Assembly: GCA_012837465.1 (NCBI GenBank)
Contig: DURG01000045.1
Coordinates: 1 to 8,616 of the forward strand
DNA length: 8,616 nt
Direction of reading: 5' to 3'
From: Propionibacterium sp.
GTDB taxonomy: Bacteria > Actinomycetota > Actinomycetes > Propionibacteriales > Propionibacteriaceae
In this document: positions 1 to 5,063 of the stretch, piece after piece
Layout: every line of letters begins with the position of its first letter
Position numbering within the stretch: position 1 is the first letter of the stretch
Notes under the pieces: model-generated
Told to the model about the DNA's origin: nothing
The model's input: the letters and a program-made list of their open reading frames with translations, nothing else
Database searches by the model: none
Program-made: the position numbers and the translations under genes

Positions 1-122
1 AGGTGGTGGCCCGGCGTCGTGTACTGCACGGTTTCGGCGGCGTTCGCGGCCTGCGGAGACACCACGGCAAGGCCGAGGCCGACCAGGGCGGCAGCCCCGA
101 GGGAGAGGATTTTCTTCAGCAT
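1..122 (-). CDS. Secreted protein, N-terminal fragment (function unknown)
   Basis: The frame opens with ATG at 122-120 and runs off the left edge, giving 40 codons. The protein begins MLKKILSLGAAALVG, a textbook Sec signal peptide: two lysines at residues 3-4, a hydrophobic core at about residues 5-21, and a signal peptidase I site A26-N27-A28 before Ala29. Only about 12 mature residues (AETVQYTTPGHH) are visible, too few to assign a family. The start is supported by an AAAGGA sequence (complement of about 133-138) roughly 10 nt upstream, a little far but usable. The gene is divergent from ald, with 237 bp between the start codons. The existence of an exported protein is well supported by the signal peptide; its role cannot be seen from this window. 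Confidence 0.8.
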   Translation of the reverse strand, partial: MLKKILSLGAAALVGLGLAVVSPQAANAAETVQYTTPGHH

Positions 123-182
123 GGAGGGGGGTTCCTTTCGAAGTAGCTTGACGACGTTAACATTCCCGCTGCCCATTTTCCA

Positions 183-188
183 AAGAAA
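183..188 (-). promoter_or_regulatory. Weak -35 candidate of the secreted-protein gene
   Basis: Reading leftwards, TTGGAA (complement of 188-183) is followed after 18 nt by TAACGT (complement of about 164-159), which fits the actinobacterial -10 pattern TANNNT. It would leave a leader of about 30 nt carrying the AAAGGA site. Both hexamers are weak matches, so this is only a candidate. Confidence 0.25.
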
Positions 189-264
189 CTCTCAGGAATC
201 CCTTCAGGATTGGTTGAGATTCGTGATGCCACAAGGCCTTTCGCCGGTGATTCCAGCGGAACTG

Positions 265-280
265 GCTGAGAACTCTCAGC
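265..280. promoter_or_regulatory. Perfect 7-2-7 inverted repeat upstream of ald (candidate operator)
   Basis: GCTGAGA (265-271) and TCTCAGC (274-280) are exact reverse complements separated by AC. The dyad lies in the spacer between the secreted-protein gene and ald, about 80 bp before the ald ATG and about 50-60 bp upstream of its -10-like hexamer at 328-333, a position typical for an activator site. The right arm plus flank (AACTCTCAG, 271-279) occurs again as a direct copy at 187-195, exactly 84 bp away, about eight helical turns. In actinobacteria ald is often controlled by an Lrp/AsnC-type regulator such as AldR. A link to this site is inference, and no regulator gene is in the window. 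Confidence 0.4.
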
Positions 281-327
281 TTGAAGTGAGCGACTTGCGC
301 CTACCCCGGTGGGCGGCCAGCCGCGAC

Positions 328-352
328 GATAATCTGGCCGGATACGGAAGGA
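328..352 (+). promoter_or_regulatory. ald -10-like hexamer and ribosome binding site
   Basis: GATAAT at 328-333 resembles the sigma-70 -10 element, but no good -35 stands 16-18 bp upstream, which suits an activator-dependent promoter. GGAAGGA at 346-352 is a good Shine-Dalgarno sequence 7 nt before the ATG at 360 and fixes that start. Unlike most neighbours, ald therefore appears to have a leader, of about 20 nt. Confidence 0.45.
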
Positions 353-359
353 TCACCCC

Positions 360-1481
360 ATGCGCATCAGCGTTCCCCGCGAGGTCAAGAACAACGAGCA
401 TCGAGTCGCCGTCACCCCGGTGGGCGTGCAGGAACTCACCCAGCGGGGGCACGAGGTCATCGTGGAGGCCGGCGCCGGGGTCGGCTCCACGTTCGACGAC
501 GACGACTACCGCGAGGCCGGCGCCACCGTCGTCGACGATGCGGCCAAGGTGTGGGAGGACGCCGAGCTGGTCCTGAAGGTCAAGGAACCCATCGAGGAGG
601 AGTACGGCTACCTGCGCGAGGGCCTCACGGTCTTCACGTACCTGCACCTTGCGGCCGACGAGCCACTGGTCGACGCGCTGCTGGGGTCGGGCTGCACGTC
701 GATCGCCTACGAGACGGTGCAGGAGCCTTCGGGCCTGCTGCCGCTGCTCTACCCCATGAGCGAGGTCGCGGGCTGCCTCGCACCCCAGTTGGGCGCCCAC
801 CACCTGATGAAGAAGCAGGGCGGCCGTGGTGTGTTGATGGGCGGCGTCGCCGGCGTGCCGAACGCCAACGTGCTGGTGCTCGGCGGCGGCACTGCAGGAC
901 AGAACGCCGTCAACATCGCGCTGGGCATGAACGCCGACGTGACCGTGCTCGACACCGACATCGACAAGCTCCGCCAGGCCTACTGGCGCTGGGAGAACCG
1001 GGTGCGCGGCCTGCGCTCGTCGGAGCAGACCATCCGCGAACTGCTGCCCGAGGCCGACCTCGTGATCGGCACCGTGCTCATCCCCGGCGGCCGCACGCCC
1101 GAACTGGTGACCAACGAGATGGTCGCCACCATGAAGCCCGGCTCCGTACTCGTCGACGTGTCGATCGACCAGGGCGGCTGCTTCCAGGATTCGCGCCCCA
1201 CCACGCACGACGCCCCCACCTTCCAGGTGCACGGCTCCCTCTTCTACTGCGTGGGCAACATGCCCGCCCTGGTGCCCACGACATCGACCTGGGCGCTGAC
1301 GAACGCCACCCTCCCCTACGTGCAGCAGATCGCGGAGCACGGGTGGCGTGAGGCGATGGAAGCAAATGTGGCGCTGTCGAAGGGGCTGGCCACGCACGCC
1401 GGCAAGCTCGTCTCGCGTCCGGTGGCCGAGGCTTTCGGCCGCGAGTGGACGCCCCTCGACGACGTCCTGAACGCTGGTTGA
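360..1481 (+). CDS. ald: Alanine dehydrogenase
   Basis: This enzyme catalyses the reversible NAD-dependent deamination of L-alanine to pyruvate and ammonium in the cytoplasm, used for alanine catabolism and for NADH/NAD balance. The 373-residue protein matches the usual family length (about 371) and aligns end to end, from memory, with Mycobacterium tuberculosis Ald. Key residues fall at the expected numbers: Arg15 and Lys75 (pyruvate/alanine binding), catalytic His96 and Asp270, the nucleotide-binding glycines GGGTAG at 175-180, and Asp198 at the end of the second Rossmann strand, which selects NAD over NADP. Signature stretches TSIAYETVQ (114-121 region), GGRGVLMGG, IDQGGCF and TSTWALTNAT are intact. 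The start has a good SD (GGAAGGA). The gene is monocistronic, with a divergent secreted-protein gene upstream and a long gene-free repeat region downstream. Its stop codon lies inside a repeat arm (1473-1483). No anomalies; assignment is very secure. Confidence 0.98.
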   Translation: MRISVPREVKNNEHRVAVTPVGVQELTQRGHEVIVEAGAGVGSTFDDDDYREAGATVVDDAAKVWEDAELVLKVKEPIEEEYGYLREGLTVFTYLHLAADEPLVDALLGSGCTSIAYETVQEPSGLLPLLYPMSEVAGCLAPQLGAHHLMKKQGGRGVLMGGVAGVPNANVLVLGGGTAGQNAVNIALGMNADVTVLDTDIDKLRQAYWRWENRVRGLRSSEQTIRELLPEADLVIGTVLIPGGRTPELVTNEMVATMKPGSVLVDVSIDQGGCFQDSRPTTHDAPTFQVHGSLFYCVGNMPALVPTTSTWALTNATLPYVQQIAEHGWREAMEANVALSKGLATHAGKLVSRPVAEAFGREWTPLDDVLNAG

Positions 1482-1585
1482 GCCGGGGCGTCCGTGCTCG
1501 CTGAGCCCTGAGCGTGTCGCGTCCGAGGTACGAGGACCGCGACACGTCGAAGGGTGCCCGCAGCCTGTCGAGTTGCTGAACCAGC
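1473..1585. repeat. 113-bp imperfect palindrome overlapping the ald stop (REP-like element / terminator)
   Basis: A strong hairpin core, CGTGTCGCG (1513-1521) with CGCGACACG (1538-1546), continues inward as TCC/GGA with one bulged base. An outer pair of arms, GCTGGTTGAGC (1473-1483) and GCTGAACCAGC (1575-1585), is complementary at 10 of 11 positions and centred on the same axis (about 1529). The left arm contains the ald stop codon (TGA 1479-1481). The structure probably ends ald transcription, though no T-run follows. The words GGTTGAGCC and CCTGTCGA resemble dispersed extragenic repeats of actinobacterial genomes; that is recollection, not a search. Confidence 0.6.
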
Positions 1586-1800
1586 CAGCGCCCGCCGCGA
1601 TCGGGGAGCTGCGGGGCACGAGCCTGATCCTTGCTGCCGTCGAGCGACGTTGCGCCCGGCGCTGAACGGGCTCAAAAAGACAGCTCGCGCCCTGCACTCC
1701 CCGGCCACGGCTCTGACCATTCAGGCGTACTCGCGGTGAGCGCCACAACCTTGCTTCGCTGGGCGCCGTCGCGGCCGGGTTCGGGGTGCTCCGCGCTCCT

Positions 1801-1910
1801 CTCAACGACAAATCCACCACTCTGTTTCGGGCCGCCTCCCAGTGGTGGATCTATCGGCGAACTCACCCAGAAATCGACCACTGGAACGCCACGCCCGCCA
1901 GACTGGTCGA
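1801..1910. repeat. Repeat cluster: 21-bp direct repeat, 10-bp inverted repeat and bulged hairpin
   Basis: Two 21-bp units, 1801-1821 and 1862-1882, match at 17 of 21 positions with a 61-bp period; both start CTCA and end ACCACT. The first unit's end, ATCCACCACT (1812-1821), has an exact reverse complement AGTGGTGGAT (1841-1850) across a 19-nt loop. The second unit begins another stem: TCGACCA (1874-1880) pairs with TGGTCGA (1904-1910) and CTGG (1881-1884) with CCAG (1898-1901), leaving two bases bulged. This arrangement could be a miniature mobile element, a relic, or a structured RNA or terminator. No flanking target duplication is evident. Confidence 0.5.
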
Positions 1911-2030
1911 AGTTGCGTCCTTGCCGAGGCGGTAGCTGCCCTGCCCAGAGAAAGCACCCAGCCGCCTTGAGCCGACAACGGGCGACCCCCGACGGCCGTG
2001 GCCCAGGTTGCAACCGAACTCACCGGGTTT

Positions 2031-2077
2031 CGACACGCTCGCGATCCTCGCAAGCCCGAATGCGAACCGCTCAACCA
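2031..2077. repeat. Inverted partner of the repeat at 1475-1519
   Basis: CGACACGCTC (2031-2040) and GCTCAACCA (2069-2077) are exact reverse complements of GAGCGTGTCG (1510-1519) and TGGTTGAGC (1475-1483), with similar internal spacing (28 versus 26 nt). The element therefore occurs twice, in opposite orientation, flanking most of the gene-free region. It ends 19 bp before the stop of the ArsC-family gene. Most likely it is a dispersed REP-like unit; transposon ends are a weaker alternative, because the inner sequences have diverged. Confidence 0.45.
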
Positions 2078-2095
2078 ACGGCGGATGCGGACGGC

Positions 2096-2458
2096 TCAGC
2101 CAGCGTTGAGGAAGGGGGCGACCGCGTCCTTCGGGCGGCCGATGATCGCCTGGTCCGGGCGGATCAGCACCGGGCGCTGGGCGAGCTCGGGGCGTTCGGC
2201 GAGCACCTTCGCCACCTGCTGCGCCGTTTCGACGTCGGAGTCCTTCAGGCCGCTGCGGTCGAAGTTCGGGTCGCGGCGCACGAGGTCGGTCGGGTCGCCA
2301 CCCAGCTTCGCGAGCACCTCCAACCACTCCTCCTCGGTCAACGGCTCCTTGAGGTAGTTGCGCACCGTCAGGCTCAGCGACGACGCTTGCGCGGACTCGA
2401 GGGCGGCGCGCGACGTCGAGCAGCGCGGGTTGTGCAGGATGGTCAGCTCGTCCTTCAT
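2096..2458 (-). CDS. arsC: ArsC-family arsenate reductase (glutaredoxin-dependent type)
   Basis: A 120-residue thioredoxin-fold protein of the ArsC/Spx/YffB superfamily, expected in the cytoplasm. The N-terminal motif HNPRCSTSR (residues 9-17) places the redox-active Cys13 where E. coli ArsC has Cys12. Arginines that bind arsenate in E. coli ArsC (60, 94, 107) have counterparts at Arg61 or 62, Arg95 and Arg108. These lie in LVRRDP, QRPVLI and IGRPKD. At 120 residues it is shorter than E. coli ArsC (141) and closer to the short ArsC/YffB-like forms, whose true substrates are often unknown. No arsR, arsenite pump or other ars gene is adjacent, so a role in arsenic resistance is not supported by context. 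The start ATG at 2458 has AAAGGG only 3-4 nt upstream; TAGAAA at 12-7 nt upstream is a borderline leaderless alternative. It is divergent from the next gene across 100 bp. Confidence 0.88.
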   Translation of the reverse strand: MKDELTILHNPRCSTSRAALESAQASSLSLTVRNYLKEPLTEEEWLEVLAKLGGDPTDLVRRDPNFDRSGLKDSDVETAQQVAKVLAERPELAQRPVLIRPDQAIIGRPKDAVAPFLNAG

Positions 2459-2546
2459 GAACCCTTTCTACCCCGCCCCGCCCCCGGTGCGGTAACGATC
2501 CGGTTGCGATTGTCGACGCCCGCTCGGCGCGCGACCGGCCGCCCAG

Positions 2547-2558
2547 CAGACTTGGCCC
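2547..2558 (+). promoter_or_regulatory. -10-like hexamer just upstream of the start (leaderless candidate)
   Basis: CAGACT (2547-2552) stands 6 nt before the ATG at 2559 and no Shine-Dalgarno sequence lies in the preceding 20 nt. A transcript starting at or next to the ATG would explain the missing SD. No convincing -35 is visible in the GC-rich divergent spacer (2459-2546). Confidence 0.4.
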
Positions 2559-3152
2559 ATGAGATTCCGGTCCCTGCTGGCGGCGTGTGCTCTCCTGCTG
2601 GGCGTGGCCGCCGTCAACTGGCAGCAGGCGCCGCCGGCGTTCGCGTGCAGTTGCGTCATCATGACCACCGCCGAGCAGGCCGACGCGGCCGAACTTGTGG
2701 CGGAGGGCGTCGTCGTGGGCGTGGACCGGCCAGCGAACCCGTCCAGCTCGGCAGACGACGTGACCTACACCGTCGAGCTCACTCGGATCTGGAAGGGTCC
2801 CGACGCCCAGCACGTCGCGGTGCTGTCCGCCCTCGACAGTGCCTCGTGCGGCATCTCAGGCATCGAGGAGGGCGCCGTCATCGCGCTGTTCGCCAACCAG
2901 GACGGCGAGGCCTGGCGCTCCACCCTGTGCGACGGCACCCGACCCATGGACGACGCGGCCGCCGCGGACCTCACCGCCGCCCTGGGCGAGCCGGTGAAGG
3001 TGAACCCAACCGCTTCGACCCCGGTGCCCACCCCAGAGGGGCCCGACGAGCAGTCGAACCTCCCCTACATCGGGCTGGGCGTTGCGGGGGTCGCTCTCGT
3101 GGTGCTGGCTGTCCTCGCGTGGATGAGGCGACGCCCCTGCGACGGGGCTTGA
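2559..3152 (+). CDS. Membrane-anchored secreted protein with TIMP/NTR-like domain
   Basis: This 197-residue protein has a signal peptide (MRFR, hydrophobic core about 6-19), a likely cleavage site A27-F28-A29, and a mature N-terminus CSC (Cys30, Cys32). Beyond it come a beta-rich domain with Cys97 and Cys124, a Pro/Thr-rich linker (about 149-166), one membrane helix (about 170-188) and an RRR stop-transfer tail. A free N-terminal Cys-x-Cys, an extracytoplasmic beta domain with WKG, SCG and a late LCDGTRPM segment is typical of bacterial TIMP/netrin-like proteins. In animal TIMPs the N-terminal Cys chelates the protease zinc; whether this protein inhibits any protease is unknown. The Cys is probably not lipidated, because -3 is Ala and -2 is Phe, not a good lipobox. 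LPYIG (168-172) sits exactly where an LPXTG sorting signal would. No metalloprotease gene is in the window. Start choice rests on the signal peptide, since there is no SD. Confidence 0.8.
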   Translation: MRFRSLLAACALLLGVAAVNWQQAPPAFACSCVIMTTAEQADAAELVAEGVVVGVDRPANPSSSADDVTYTVELTRIWKGPDAQHVAVLSALDSASCGISGIEEGAVIALFANQDGEAWRSTLCDGTRPMDDAAAADLTAALGEPVKVNPTASTPVPTPEGPDEQSNLPYIGLGVAGVALVVLAVLAWMRRRPCDGA

Positions 3153-3181
3153 TCTCGAAGCCCCCGCAGTATCGCTCCGGA

Positions 3182-3224
3182 AACGGAGCAGCCAATGTGG
3201 ATAATCCACATTGGCTGCTCTGTT
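3182..3224. terminator. 43-bp near-perfect palindrome, bidirectional terminator
   Basis: The arms 3186-3202 and 3204-3220 pair perfectly for 17 bp around a single central A (3203). Pairing continues outward to 3182 and 3224 with only one G-T pair. It lies 30 bp after the stop of the TIMP-like gene and 18 bp before the stop of the convergent DUF4126 gene. The right flank (TCTGTTCTT) and, on the other strand, TCCGTTTCC are moderately T-rich. Position and strength favour a shared intrinsic terminator for both genes. Confidence 0.85.
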
Positions 3225-3241
3225 CTTGCAGGGGTTCTGCG

Positions 3242-3844
3242 TCAGGTCCGGGTGTCGACCGGGGGTGGAGCCGTCCAGCGTTGCTTGAGCCAGAGCCAGC
3301 CGCGCCGAATCTTCGACATCAGGGCCAGTGCGAGCCAGATCATGAGCGCCAGCAGGATGGCGGCGATGATGGCCGCGGCGATCGGGAACAGCACGGCAAG
3401 GGTGGTCACGCCCACCACGCCGATGTCGCCCGCCACGGAGGCGCCGACGTTCGACACGGGCTCCGGGGAGGTGTTCACGGCGAGCCGGATGCCGGCCTTC
3501 GACAGGTGGCTGAGCAGCGCGGTCACGCCACCGACGGCGGCGAGCGCGATCGTCAGGAGGTCGCCCTGCGCGCCCGCGATCAGCGCGCCGATGACGGCGC
3601 CGGCGATGGGCCGGATGACGGTGGAGGGCACGTCCCAGACGGAGTCGACGACGGGCACCTTGTCGGCGACGACCTCGACGAGCGCCAGGATGCCCATGAT
3701 GATCAGCACGTCCGTGCGCTGGAAGCCCTCGGGCACGCCGCCGGTGCCGACGAAGCGCCCGAGCAGGCCGAGGATGAACACCGTCGCGTAGGCGTTGATG
3801 CCCGACGCCCAGCCGGAGGCGAAGGTCATGGGTAGCAGTTCCAT
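3242..3844 (-). CDS. DUF4126 family multi-pass membrane protein
   Basis: A 200-residue integral membrane protein of the DUF4126 family, function unknown. Family hallmarks include an opening segment with SGINAYATVFILGLLGR (about 14-30), EVVADKVPVVDSVWD (about 57-71) followed by IRPIAGAVIGAL, then SHLSKAGIRLAVNTSPEPVSN (about 112-132). Hydrophobic segments lie at about 10-30, 45-62, 76-110 and 137-178, followed by a basic tail (SKIRRGWLWLKQRW). The frame is open further upstream to 4003, but that extension is Arg/Pro-rich and overlaps the lipid-kinase gene. The family begins at MELL, so I chose ATG 3844-3842; ATG 3829-3827 (MTFASG) is an alternative. Neither has an SD; a -10-like CATACT 7 nt upstream of the first supports it as leaderless. 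It lies 94 bp downstream of the lipid kinase on the same strand. Confidence 0.88.
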   Translation of the reverse strand: MELLPMTFASGWASGINAYATVFILGLLGRFVGTGGVPEGFQRTDVLIIMGILALVEVVADKVPVVDSVWDVPSTVIRPIAGAVIGALIAGAQGDLLTIALAAVGGVTALLSHLSKAGIRLAVNTSPEPVSNVGASVAGDIGVVGVTTLAVLFPIAAAIIAAILLALMIWLALALMSKIRRGWLWLKQRWTAPPPVDTRT

Positions 3845-3857
3845 GGGGCCCAGTATG
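3845..3857 (-). promoter_or_regulatory. -10-like hexamer of the DUF4126 gene (leaderless candidate)
   Basis: Reading leftwards, CATACT (complement of 3857-3852) is followed by GGGCCCC and then the ATG at 3844. No SD is present. Two GGGCCC palindromes (3846-3851 and 3857-3862) bracket the hexamer and may be coincidental in GC-rich DNA. It suggests that DUF4126 can be transcribed separately from the lipid kinase upstream. Confidence 0.4.
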
Positions 3858-3863
3858 GGCCCA

Positions 3864-3923
3864 CCCCGCCGTCGGGGACCACCTCGGCGGGGCGTTGCCG
3901 GGGAGAAATCAGGGCTCCCCCGG
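3864..3923 (-). terminator. Two tandem GC-rich hairpins after the lipid-kinase gene
   Basis: First hairpin downstream of the lipid-kinase stop: GGGGAG (3900-3905) with CTCCCC (3915-3920), 9-nt loop, extendable by two pairs (CC 3898-3899 with GG 3922-3923) across a bulged C. Second: CCCCGCCG (3864-3871) with CGGCGGGG (3885-3892), 13-nt loop. Neither has a T-run, as is common for actinobacterial terminators. Their position between two same-strand genes argues for at least partial termination. Confidence 0.45.
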
Positions 3924-3938
3924 GCCTGGTGGGACGGG

Positions 3939-4919
3939 TCAGTCCGTCGGGTCCGGGGGCTCCTCGCCAGCCGGCATCTGGACGAGCAGGCCGCCCTCCT
4001 CAACGTGGACGTGGACCTTGCTGATCTCGCCGAAGTGGTCGCCGTCGAGTTCGATCTCTTCGGTGCGGTGGAAGTGGATCTCGATGCTGCGGCACTGCTG
4101 GTAGCTCAGTTCGCGGCTGCGGTCGCGGTTCTTGCGCACGAAGTCGCTTCTGGTGCGGCGCAGGATCCAGTTGTCGACCAACACCTTCCAGGCGACCCTC
4201 GGCCATCCGAAGATGCCGCGCGGCAGGATGGCGACCACATCGAGCACGCCGTCGTCGACGGCTGCGTCGGGCAGGAGCAGCACGTTGCCGCCGATGGAGC
4301 CGCAGTTGCCGATTAGCACGGTGTGCACGCGGGTGCGCTCCGGCTGGTCGTCGTCGAGGCGGTACGCGATGCGCATGCGGTGGTTCGTGAACAGCGCCTC
4401 GAGGCCAGCCTTCACGTAAGCCAGCATGCCCACCTTCTTCTTCAACTCCTCGTCGGTGGTCGACATGATCTTCGCGTCCAGGCCGACGCCGGCCGCCACG
4501 ACGAAGGCCCGCTCCTCTTCCTCGCCGTTCGGCCGCGTCCACTCGGCGATGCCGAGGTCGACGGGGCGCGGCGTGCCGTTGAACGCCGCGTCGACCGACT
4601 TGTCGAGGTCGTCGAGGGTGAGTTCCAGGTTGCGCGCGAGCAGGTTGCCCGTGCCATGCGGCGCGAGCGCGATCGGAACGCCACTGCCCCGCAGGCCCTC
4701 GGCCACCGCCCGGATGGTGCCGTCTCCGCCGACGGCGAGCACCACGTCGGCGCCCTTCTCGACGGCCTCGCGCGCCATGCCGGCGCCGGGGTCCTCCTCC
4801 GCGGTCTCCAGCCAGAGCGTCTCCCCCCAGCCGGCTGCTTCGCGGGCGGGCTCGACGATCCCCTCCAGCTTCGCGTGCTTGACTTTGGTGGGATTGAAGA
4901 CGACGGCGAGCTGGCGCAT
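3939..4919 (-). CDS. Diacylglycerol kinase-family lipid kinase (DAGK catalytic domain)
   Basis: A 326-residue cytoplasmic or membrane-associated lipid kinase of the DgkB/YegS/sphingosine-kinase-like family, which phosphorylates diacylglycerol or a related lipid using ATP. The N-terminal domain begins with a beta strand, LAVVFNPT (4-11), and carries the nucleotide-binding GGDGT loop at 64-68 followed by IRAVAEGL. The second family motif, HGTGNLLARNL (88-98), is intact, although His88 replaces the more usual small residue. The C-terminal beta-sandwich has AAGVGLDAKI (about 142-151), DDGVLDVV and ELDGDHFGEI, where the acidic DGD segment is the usual late family motif. Length is normal. Whether it recycles diacylglycerol from phospholipid turnover or acts on another lipid cannot be told. 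The start ATG 4919 has no usable SD but has GAGACT 6 nt before the start codon. Gene-free spacers of 144 bp (upstream) and 94 bp (downstream) with hairpins suggest its own transcription unit. Confidence 0.93.
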   Translation of the reverse strand: MRQLAVVFNPTKVKHAKLEGIVEPAREAAGWGETLWLETAEEDPGAGMAREAVEKGADVVLAVGGDGTIRAVAEGLRGSGVPIALAPHGTGNLLARNLELTLDDLDKSVDAAFNGTPRPVDLGIAEWTRPNGEEEERAFVVAAGVGLDAKIMSTTDEELKKKVGMLAYVKAGLEALFTNHRMRIAYRLDDDQPERTRVHTVLIGNCGSIGGNVLLLPDAAVDDGVLDVVAILPRGIFGWPRVAWKVLVDNWILRRTRSDFVRKNRDRSRELSYQQCRSIEIHFHRTEEIELDGDHFGEISKVHVHVEEGGLLVQMPAGEEPPDPTD

Positions 4920-4931
4920 ACCCCTAGTCTC
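4920..4931 (-). promoter_or_regulatory. -10-like hexamer of the lipid-kinase gene (leaderless candidate)
   Basis: Reading leftwards, GAGACT (complement of 4931-4926) is followed by six bases AGGGGT and then the ATG at 4919. AGGGG is too close to the start (1 nt) to act as an SD, so a leaderless transcript is the simpler explanation. Confidence 0.4.
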
Positions 4932-4972
4932 GCCGGTCAGTCAAAACGGCGCCACCAAATCGACTGGGTTCA

Positions 4973-5046
4973 GCCTCTGCGCCTGGAGGCGGTCGACTTC
5001 GGGGCCCGTCGACGTGCTGCGCTGCTCGTGCCTCACAGGCAGCACG
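4973..5046 (-). terminator. Cluster of inverted repeats downstream of the debranching-enzyme gene
   Basis: Three structures lie in the 144-bp spacer after the stop at 5064. CGTGCTGC (5013-5020) pairs exactly with GCAGCACG (5039-5046), and a competing small hairpin TGCCT/AGGCA (5029-5033/5037-5041) lies inside it. GTCGAC occurs twice (4992-4997 and 5008-5013) around a 10-nt loop. GCCTC (4973-4977) pairs with GAGGC (4986-4990). The outermost 8-bp stem, closest to the stop, is the best terminator candidate for the leftward transcript; no T-run is visible. Confidence 0.4.
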
Positions 5047-5063
5047 CTCAGCTCAGGGACCAG

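Larger units (their letters stand above)
1482..2095. other. Gene-free stretch rich in repeats between ald and the ArsC-family gene
   Basis: About 614 bp without a credible gene. Open frames crossing it on both strands give low-complexity Arg/Pro/Gly/Ser-rich translations with no family signature and no plausible start. It holds the distal part of the palindrome at 1473-1585, a repeat cluster at 1801-1910, a perfect 10-bp palindrome GGTTGCAACC (2006-2015) and an inverted copy of the first repeat at 2031-2077. It also has some AT-richer patches (for example around 1670-1700) unlike the adjacent coding DNA. I see no transposase remnant, tRNA or promoter that I can support. Both flanking genes end here (they are convergent), so its obvious roles are termination and repeat accumulation. 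Confidence 0.6.

Noticed and set aside
123..359. Riboswitch or leader RNA before ald
   Set aside because: The small AATCC/GGATT stem (197-211) and the dyad at 265-280 do not make a known aptamer, and the likely ald leader is only about 20 nt.
276..1820. 514-codon open frame on the - strand over ald
   Set aside because: It is antisense to an unmistakable alanine dehydrogenase and translates to low-complexity His/Arg/Val-rich sequence; no SD or family signature.
1801..1910. CRISPR array
   Set aside because: Only two imperfect 21-bp units, with dyads running into the spacer; no third unit and no cas genes.
2006..2015. Palindrome GGTTGCAACC as an operator
   Set aside because: It lies in a convergent intergenic region about 80 bp beyond the stop of the ArsC-family gene, with no start codon or promoter nearby.
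1475..2077. Complete insertion sequence
   Set aside because: Inverted copies flank the region, but there is no transposase reading frame, no evident target duplication, and the ends are internally diverged.
2096..2458. Arsenic-resistance operon
   Set aside because: Only an ArsC-family gene is present; no arsR, arsenite efflux gene or thioredoxin/mycoredoxin partner is beside it.
1631..3835. Very long open frame (734 codons) on the + strand
   Set aside because: It runs antisense to the ArsC-family and DUF4126 genes and out of frame through the TIMP-like gene. Its translation is Arg/Gly/Ala/His-rich without any motif, as expected for a shadow frame in GC-rich DNA.
3845..4003. N-terminal extension of the DUF4126 protein to the ATG at 4003
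   Set aside because: The extra 53 residues are Arg/Pro/Ser-rich, overlap the end of the lipid kinase and precede the normal family start at MELL.
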